Part shown: positions 58,101 to 64,000 of the stretch, piece after piece
How the letters are laid out: every line of letters begins with the position of its first letter
How positions within the stretch are numbered: the first letter of the stretch is position 1
Source of the DNA: Diploscapter coronatus
Lineage: Eukaryota > Nematoda > Chromadorea > Rhabditida > Rhabditidae
NCBI GenBank assembly: GCA_964036155.1
Contig: OZ038422.1
Coordinates: 33,875,201 to 33,939,200 of the forward strand
Length of the DNA stretch: 64,000 bases
Direction: 5' to 3'
The notes under the pieces: generated by a model
Seen by the model: the letters and a program-made list of their open reading frames with translations, nothing else
What the model was told of the DNA's origin: nothing
Databases searched by the model: none
Program-made: the position numbers and the translations under genes

Positions 58101-61100
58101 AGAAAAATTTTCGGACAAAATGCTGAATACAGAAGGGGAAAGCGAAATTCGCACAAATAAGCAACAAATCTTAGCGCGACTGTGATTCAGATTCAGCTGC
58201 TAAAATCGACTATAAAGTTGAACGCCTTTTCAGAGGGAATAACGGGGTGTGCTTGAATACAATACAAACTGCATCGGAATGTGCCGAACAAAGAGAACTA
58301 ATAGAAGAAGTGCGAGAAAGAGGGGAAAATCGAGAGAGCGCAGGGAGGCAGAACAACCGGATATGGCAAAGTTGAAGAGCAGATAGTCCATTTATATCCC
58401 CCCACATGCCCATTTACTCTAGGCAAGAAGAGATGATTATAACGAAATCCGATCGGGCTGAGGATTGAATCAAGCAGGGAGTCAGAAATGGGGATTTCAA
58501 ACGAGATACAAAACAGATTTATGCACCGTTCATGCATCTTTCATAGCCCTGTAAAGTTTATCATGGTTTCGATTTGTGATAAGATGACCAAATTTAAAAA
58601 TTTCATCATGATCTGAATTTATAACTTTGATATCGAATATATCCTAATTAAACGTTGGTAGATTTTTAGACAGATTGAAGAAAAATACAGGACGAACTGC
58701 ACAATCAGTTGATAGCTAATTTGATCTTTCGTAAAAAAATTCGAAGGAGGAGTGCGAAATGACAATCCGACTGAAGTCCTGACCTAGGTATCTGGTTCTA
58801 ATTTCTTAAATATATAGTTCTTGGATAAACTCTATAGGGAAATGAACTTTACAAACAAAGATGAACGATGAACTATGCGAGAAAAAATCTCCATCGAAAC
58901 TTTCTCCATTCAAGCCAAGTCACTACTCTCTTTCATTCATTCACAATACGCAAAACTACCGCAAAGCAAATGAAAACCAATTATATTTGCATTGGGGGGA
59001 GGGGGCTTGAGAGATAGAAGAACCATATACGACTATGCAACCGAAACTGGAAGAATCGAGTATAGGGAAAAGGGAAGGTTAAAGTAAAGAAGAAGCAAGT
59101 AAAGGAGAATGAAACAGAATAATGCAGCTACAAAAGGCATAGCTACAAGTGGCCGCTAGCTAATTCCATAAGGGAATAAAGAGAAAGACGAAACTAGTGT
59201 CGATGAATTCAAGAAATACCAAGCATAACCTAAGAATAATGGGAAATTGAATAATTCTTGGTTAGGGTGCTTTTCTAAAAAAAAAAATAGATAAACAAAT
59301 TTCGGAGTCAAACACACTCATTTAGAAATGTTTGAAGTAGGGAAAAGTTCATAGCTGAAGTCTAAAGATTGTCTTTCGAAAATTCATATACCATCTTATT
59401 CTCTAGATCGAAAAATGAATAAATGAGAATTCTGATAAGAACATATCACTCTCAAATTCTCTATGAAAAGTGCTCATCTAAAAATTTGCAAAAAATACTC
59501 ATTATTAGTGTGATGAAGGAAAGGTACGCGCTAGCCAAAAATGCGCATACGAAGAAAATGAAAGTCGCCCTTGCCTAAAGTGGAATACGAATAGGCGGGG
59601 CTAAACAGTCATGGGAGAGAATGAGAGGGAGTGAGAGCTACCTGAGTCGGATCGATTGAAATCGGCCTATCCATCCTCCGAGGCGCGCGCTGTGTCCACT
59701 GCAAATGCGTCTTACAGTCCACCACCTATCTCATTCTTTCCCTCTCTTCATCTTCACTCACTATTTCTTACTTCTTTGTTCTTCTCCAGCCTCTTCATTT
59801 TACCTTTTATTTTTCTTTCTCTCCATACTTCTTTCTTTCCCCTTCCTCTTCTTTCCTTCCTTCACCTGTCGCGTTCACTTTCCCTCCGTCTTTCTTCGTC
59901 TTCACGGTCACTACACGCATGCGCATTGCATTCACACAGGCCCCTCATTTATATTCTCTCGAATCTCAGAAATACAGGGAAATTTTCAGAGAAACTAGAG
60001 AAATAGAGAATTTTTGAAGGTCGAAATACAAGGGATTCTAGGAGGTATTAGAGAAAATGATTCTGAAGGAGTTGAGAGCGAGATCGGAAATGGAGATGCA
60101 TTGATGCATTCTCACACCATCAACGGGAACCTAGAGTCGAAGGAAGGACAAGGGAAACGGACGATAAACAACCTATTCGAGAATGGTCTATTATCGGCTA
60201 TTAGAGATGAACTTATAGAAAATTCGAGCTTAAAGTGCTCCTCAAGAATAAGCTTTTCCAAAAATAAATTCTAGAAATTTGAAATTGTACATTAAGGGCT
60301 CCGAATTGTACAAATTTTGTGAAAGGCATTTTTCTGATTTGGAGCTTTAGGCTCTAAAAATTTTAGAAATAGCTAGATGAAAGAAGGAAGTTGAAGACAA
60401 TATTCCGAAACGGTACTTCTAACATCTAAATTGGAAATGGGAAGCTTCGAACTTTACGCGTTTTCTGAAATGCTCGAAAAATGATTGCAAAAAAAACCGT
60501 AAATTCTTTCGGATGATCCTCTCGCGCAAAGAAACTAATAAGGAACGAGTCCGTGAGAATCGAGCACTCAGATAGACGAATTCTAAAGGGAAGGACGGAG
60601 AGATAAGGAGGAAGATAGAGAAAAAAGAAACAGAAGGAGGGAGAGAGAGAAAAGAAAAAGAAAAAAAAAATTAAAAATAGAAAAAGAAATATAGAGAAAG
60701 AAAGAAGATTGAAGTCTCTCGCAGGTGCGAAACAAACAGTCAACTCGAAATGCACACAACGCATCAAGTGGAAATAGTACAGAGGCAGAGATTCAGAAAG
60801 TGGAGATAGAAGGGATGAAGGGAATGAACGAGAAGAGATGAAGCTGTGAGCGCGAAATTATTCTGCAGAGCGGCCATTTCTAAAGCTAAGAGAGCGAGAG
60901 AAATGATTTGTAGTATTTTGGTGGTCAGTTTCTCACAGTTAGCGAGATTTTTAAAAGAAAATAAAGAAGATCAGTTAAAAATGAGATAGAAATATGGGCA
61001 ATTACTGAATGACGGAGGGCGAAGTTCTATGGTTAGGGGCAGACGAGGGAATGAAATTTGAAAGAAATAGCGTGGAAAGGACACATTCCGCCATGGGCAA

Positions 61101-61693
61101 CTTGGAAAACCTCAAGCCGAGCGAAATAGTGAGAGAAAATCGTTTCTCCTATCATTCCCTTCACCTTATTTCGCATGGCTTCAGGACTTGAGGTTCCCAA
61201 GCTGCCCCGCCATATAGTAATTGCCAGAAAAGTGAGAAGAGAAATAAAGTGAAAAAGGACTATTTTGAAATGTTAAAATACTGCTACACCCGACGGATGC
61301 ATCAGAACAAGAATATTTTCCTTGAAATCAGACCGACCTGGAAATATTCCCCCCACTTCCATTTGAAAGTCCACATTCCATCGACTGTTCGATCCAAAAC
61401 TCCATCCTATTCTTCCGTCGTCTAACCACGTGCTGCATCGTCGTTGATTCAGAAGACGTTATCTGAAATATGAACATCATTTTTATAAGAGAAAAGAAGT
61501 TCTATCTTCTAGAATTTCAAGAGCTACAGTAATTCTCAAGAGGAATTGAACTAACGAGCGTCACACTATGTTTGCGCGTAAACGCCAAGTGGCTTGAAAT
61601 CGCATTGCTTTTGGTTTTCCCATTTCATCGATTGATTTTTCGCGTTTTTTTCTCGATAAATTGTGAAATTTAATTAATTTTCGGGTTTTAGAG
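52174..61693. other. 9.5 kb without a recognised gene, purine-biased
   Basis: Between the divergent LTD-1/KY and NIFK genes. From about 53.6 to 61.0 kb the plus strand is rich in GA strings (for example 55480-55760, 57780-58130, 60590-60710), with an isolated pyrimidine-rich block at 59725-59890. Open frames here are low-complexity products of that bias, and no exon series with splice sites was found. One family C MITE lies at 61095-61207. It may hold distal promoter or long 5' intron sequence for the LTD-1/KY gene. Confidence 0.5.
61095..61207. mobile_element. MITE family C, copy 2
   Basis: Starts GGGCAACTTGGAAAACCTCA and ends CTTGAGGTTCCCAAGCTGCC, forming inverted ends of about 22 bp with mismatches. 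The inner pair GCGAAATA and TATTTCGC extends the stem. It is located about 490 bp upstream of the NIFK start. Confidence 0.85.
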
Positions 61694-63424
61694 ATGGCCG
61701 GTGATAAGAAAAGAAAGAGGACCGGAGTTATGGAGGCCAAGGAAGCGGACAAAGTCAAGGAACTCGAAAAACCGAAGGCTGAACCCAAACAGGAAAAGGA
61801 AACGCAGGAATCAAGACCGAAGCGGACTAAGCAGAAGGTCGAGCGATATTTCGACAAGAAGGAGAAGACTCAGGAAACTGGAGTGAGTTTTGTTTTCAGA
61901 ATTACAAGCTTCTGGAAAGTTCATACAATATGGGTTTAGAAAGTTCGTACATTTCGAAGATGAAAGAATTCTGGAAAATCAAAATTCATGAATCTTCTAA
62001 ATAAAAAACAAACTCTGCGTGAATTTTCAGAAAATACTCATTTTTGAAGATGGAAATAATTTTTTTAAATTGCAGACATCCATCCAATCGACTGGGCCTT
62101 CGAATTCGAAATCGGAAAAGAAGAAGAACAAGCGACGGGCGAGGCCCATTTACGTGCTCAAAATCTCCTCCATTCCTTATGGGTTCTTCGAGAAGGTGAA
62201 TTGTTTGGCTATTTGGAAACCACGCGACGGCATTCCCAACCTCAACACATGCGAAACAGTATTGGGGTGATAGGCTTTCTTTCCCCACACACATACTTTC
62301 GCATGTCTTGGGGTTTTGAATGTCGTGTAGTTTCCAAGCTGCCGATTTTTTCAAAATCTTGAAAAAAGATCATTTTTTAGCAACTGCTCAAGTACTTCCT
62401 CCAATTCGGTCAGGTGATTCGTGTCCGGGTGTCGCGCAACAAAAAGGTGAGGATTTTTAAAATTTCCATAGTTTTCGGGGGCCAGAAATGTAAAAATCTA
62501 ATTTGTTGTAATTTTAGACGGGAAATCACCGCGGTTGGGCTTACGTCGGGTTCGACGACAAGGCCGTTGCCGAAATTGCCGCTGAAACGATGGACGGGTA
62601 TTTGATGTTCAACAAGAGGCTCAGTTGCAGGGTGGGAAAATTAGATTTGTTTTATTATTTCTAAAAATCAGAATTTTCGAAAAACTCAACACATTCTAGA
62701 ATTCTTATTTTTTCAAGGGGAAATGTTGAAACTCTTGCATTTTTTTCTTTCAAAAGATAAACAGAAAAAATGATTTAAAATTAGAAAAAAGAAACGTCCA
62801 ATTTTAGGTGATGGACGCGCCGCCCCTGTGCATGAAGAGCGGTCCCCGTCTTGTGAGCATTCCTTCCAAAAGAGGCACTACGATCAAGGATGCCAAGAAG
62901 CGGCTGAAGCAACAGACCGAGCAGAATGAGACTAAGGCACAGGTATGCTAATTTTAGAGCTTTGGAAAAATTCACCTCGCAAAAAAATATTAGAAAATAA
63001 AGAGGTTCCTGTCGAACATTGTAACGTTTTCGAACCACACGATTAACTGCAGAAAACGAGATGTTTTATTGCGAGATTCAAAAAGAAGACATGCTATTTT
63101 CTCTGCCGAAAAGATACGTTATCTGGTTTCTTGCAGCTAATCGCAGATTCAAAAACGTTGCAAATCTGATTTTTTTGAAAATACATTTTCAAAGAATAAT
63201 TTGGAAAGAAAAGGTCTCTTGTCTTTGTCATCATATATCTTTTTCTTTATTTTTCCAATCTAAAGTTTAATAATAGGTGCTTGAAACTGCAAGAAGGTAT
63301 TTCTTTTTAATTTTAGAAACGTCGCTCGAAGTCCCTGGAAGCAGCTCAACTCCGTCTGAAGGCAGCAGGAATCGAATATGACCTCCCTGTTCCCTCTTCT
63401 TCCAAAGAAAAGCCCCAAAAATGA
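61694..63424 (+). CDS. NIFK-type nucleolar RRM protein
   Basis: NIFK (MKI67 FHA-interacting nucleolar phosphoprotein; yeast Nop15) binds pre-rRNA for large-subunit assembly. Exons 61694-61882, 62076-62195, 62381-62446, 62518-62631, 62808-62942 and 63317-63424 are all phase 0 and give 243 residues. A basic N-terminus (MAGDKKRKRTGVMEAKEADK) precedes one RRM: RNP2 in RPIYVLKISSIPYGFFEK, KYFLQFGQVIRVRVSRNKK, and RNP1 in NHRGWAYVGFDDKAVAEIAA, then DGYLMFNKRLSCRVMDAP. The C-terminus has KRRSKSLEAAQLRLKAAGIE and YDLPVPSS, typical of this family. The start follows a TTTTAG by one codon, fitting trans-splicing. Two introns contain MITEs (62207-62343 and 63018-63163). Identification is firm. Confidence 0.95.
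62207..62343. mobile_element. MITE family C, copy 3, inside a NIFK intron
   Basis: Left end GGCTATTTGGAAACCACGCG; the complement of the right end is GGCAGCTTGGAAACTACACG. Both arms continue to an ACATGCGAAA. It fills most of the intron 62196-62380 and begins only about 11 bp after the donor. Confidence 0.85.
63018..63163. mobile_element. MITE family E, copy 2, inside a NIFK intron
   Basis: Left arm TTGTAACGTTTTCGAACCAC, then GATTAACTGCA; the complement of the right arm is TTGCAACGTTTTTGAATCTG, then CGATTAGCTGCA. The core contains AAAAAGAAGACATGCTATTT, related to the core of the other E copies. Confidence 0.85.
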
Positions 63425-63635
63425 GCCAGATTCACTTCAAACAGACGGACAGGAACTTGTTAGTTAAATTCGAATTTTTATCAATCATTGTTGATTTTTT
63501 TTGTTGAAAGATCGAATCAATTGTTTTACCTATAAAAATCGTTTATAAAATACACTTCACGACAAAATAGACCACACAAAAAGGAAAAATCATGAAAACA
63601 GTAGGATATTTTCCAATTATTTTCGGATCGACTTC

Positions 63636-63699
63636 TTAATTTGCCTTCGTTCCAATCCACTTGATTTGATCCCTCCATTCGAACTTGTTGAACGAGTTT
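63636..63699 (-). CDS. Possible last exon of a convergent gene
   Basis: The complement reads TTTTCAG, then 64 bp in frame (NSFNKFEWRDQIKWIGTKAN) and TAA at 63636-63638. The strong acceptor, the non-random peptide and a following 3' flank shared with NIFK suggest a real terminal exon of a gene extending beyond the window. The next intron would hold the family E MITE. The family is not recognised. Confidence 0.4.
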
Positions 63700-63726
63700 C
63701 TGAAAATCGAAAATTACTTACAGACG

Positions 63727-63866
63727 TTGCAATGTTTTCGAATCGCGATCAACCGCATGAAACGAAACAGTATCTCATCGAGAGACGGAAAGAAGATATG
63801 ATCTTTTCCTCTCACAATAAGACACTCTCGTTTCATGCGGTTAGCCGCGGCTCGAAAACGTTTCAA
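63727..63866. mobile_element. MITE family E, copy 3
   Basis: Inverted arms of about 40 bp: TTGCAATGTTTTCGAATCGC on the left against the complement TTGAAACGTTTTCGAGCCGC on the right. Both then reach AACCGCATGAAACGA. The core reads GGAAAGAAGATATGATCTTT. This is the best-preserved member of the family. Confidence 0.9.
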
Positions 63867-64000
63867 ATCTAATTATTTAAGGTTGGAAAGCAATAAAGGA
63901 AAATAGACATCAAACCGACTTGAAGCGGATTGAAAATTGAAAGACTAAAAAGTAAAAAAAAATATTAGATAAGTTTATATATTTTTCCTGAGGAAAATAT

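Larger units (their letters stand above)
63425..64000. other. Right edge: NIFK 3' flank and downstream gene tail
   Basis: Includes the NIFK 3' end, the possible terminal exon of a convergent gene (63636-63699) and a family E MITE. The last 130 bp are AT-rich with nothing recognisable. Confidence 0.5.

Noticed and set aside
57714..58167. Serine/leucine-rich minus-strand frames
   Set aside because: Low-complexity consequence of GA-rich plus-strand sequence; no splice-linked partners.
59656..60006. 116-codon plus-strand frame rich in Ser, Phe and Leu
   Set aside because: It lies exactly over a pyrimidine tract and has no recognisable motif.
1..64000. CRISPR array, bacterial operon or plasmid features
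   Set aside because: The window is eukaryotic, with spliced genes; no regular repeat-spacer array or ribosome-binding-site-led gene clusters were seen.

Overview
The window looks like a gene-dense stretch of a nematode nuclear genome, probably a rhabditid-like chromadorean other than C. elegans. The evidence is: many short introns (down to about 40 bp) with TTTTCAG/ATTTTAG acceptors; start codons lying a few bases after such acceptors, as expected for spliced-leader trans-splicing; a major-sperm-protein (MSP) domain gene; an integrin-linked-kinase homologue of the worm PAT-4 type; and a LIM plus transglutaminase-like gene of the worm LTD-1/human KY type. All gene models were spliced by hand from the sequence and no search was run.

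Layout, left to right. 119-230 (-): first exon of an MFS-type transporter. 898-1960 (-): secreted protein of unknown function. 3076-5240 (+): AKAP10-like A-kinase anchoring protein with a split RGS region. 5977-7032 (-): matrix metalloproteinase. 8870-9745 (+): SPT4. 10052-12880 (-): unrecognised beta-rich protein with MITEs in two introns. 14013-17010 (-): PAT-4/ILK pseudokinase. 17011-20247: no gene seen. 20248-23164 (-): single-pass membrane protein of unknown function. 23983-25732: a composite block in which two direct repeats enclose a DNA polymerase B fragment and an intron-containing retropepsin-like gene. 25884-27427 (-): CCDC134. 28695-32845 (+): short Ser/Gly-rich exons followed by an MSP-domain gene. 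33201-36607 (-): coiled-coil protein with a 506 bp MITE in an intron. 37600-46000: AT-rich accessory region with a kelch gene, a decayed duplicate of its 3' end, a 7TM chemoreceptor whose large intron holds a DD37D mariner and a MITE, and an intron-bearing tRNA-like gene. 46742-52173 (-): LTD-1/KY-type protein. 52174-61693: no gene seen. 61694-63424 (+): NIFK nucleolar RRM protein. 63636-63699 (-): last exon of another gene.

Most genes are housekeeping or muscle-attachment genes. SPT4 serves transcription elongation and NIFK ribosome biogenesis. PAT-4 and the LTD-1/KY type belong to muscle and epidermal attachment. AKAP10 anchors PKA, and CCDC134 is an ER-resident factor. No operon is evident. 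The neighbours are mostly in opposite or separate orientation, and intergenic gaps are large.

The accessory signal is dense. At least eight families of short inverted-repeat elements were found by eye, two with 8-9 bp target duplications. A mariner is broken by a frameshift. The composite block combines a virus- or Polinton-like polymerase relic with a retropepsin-like gene between direct repeats, and is the most unusual locus in the window.
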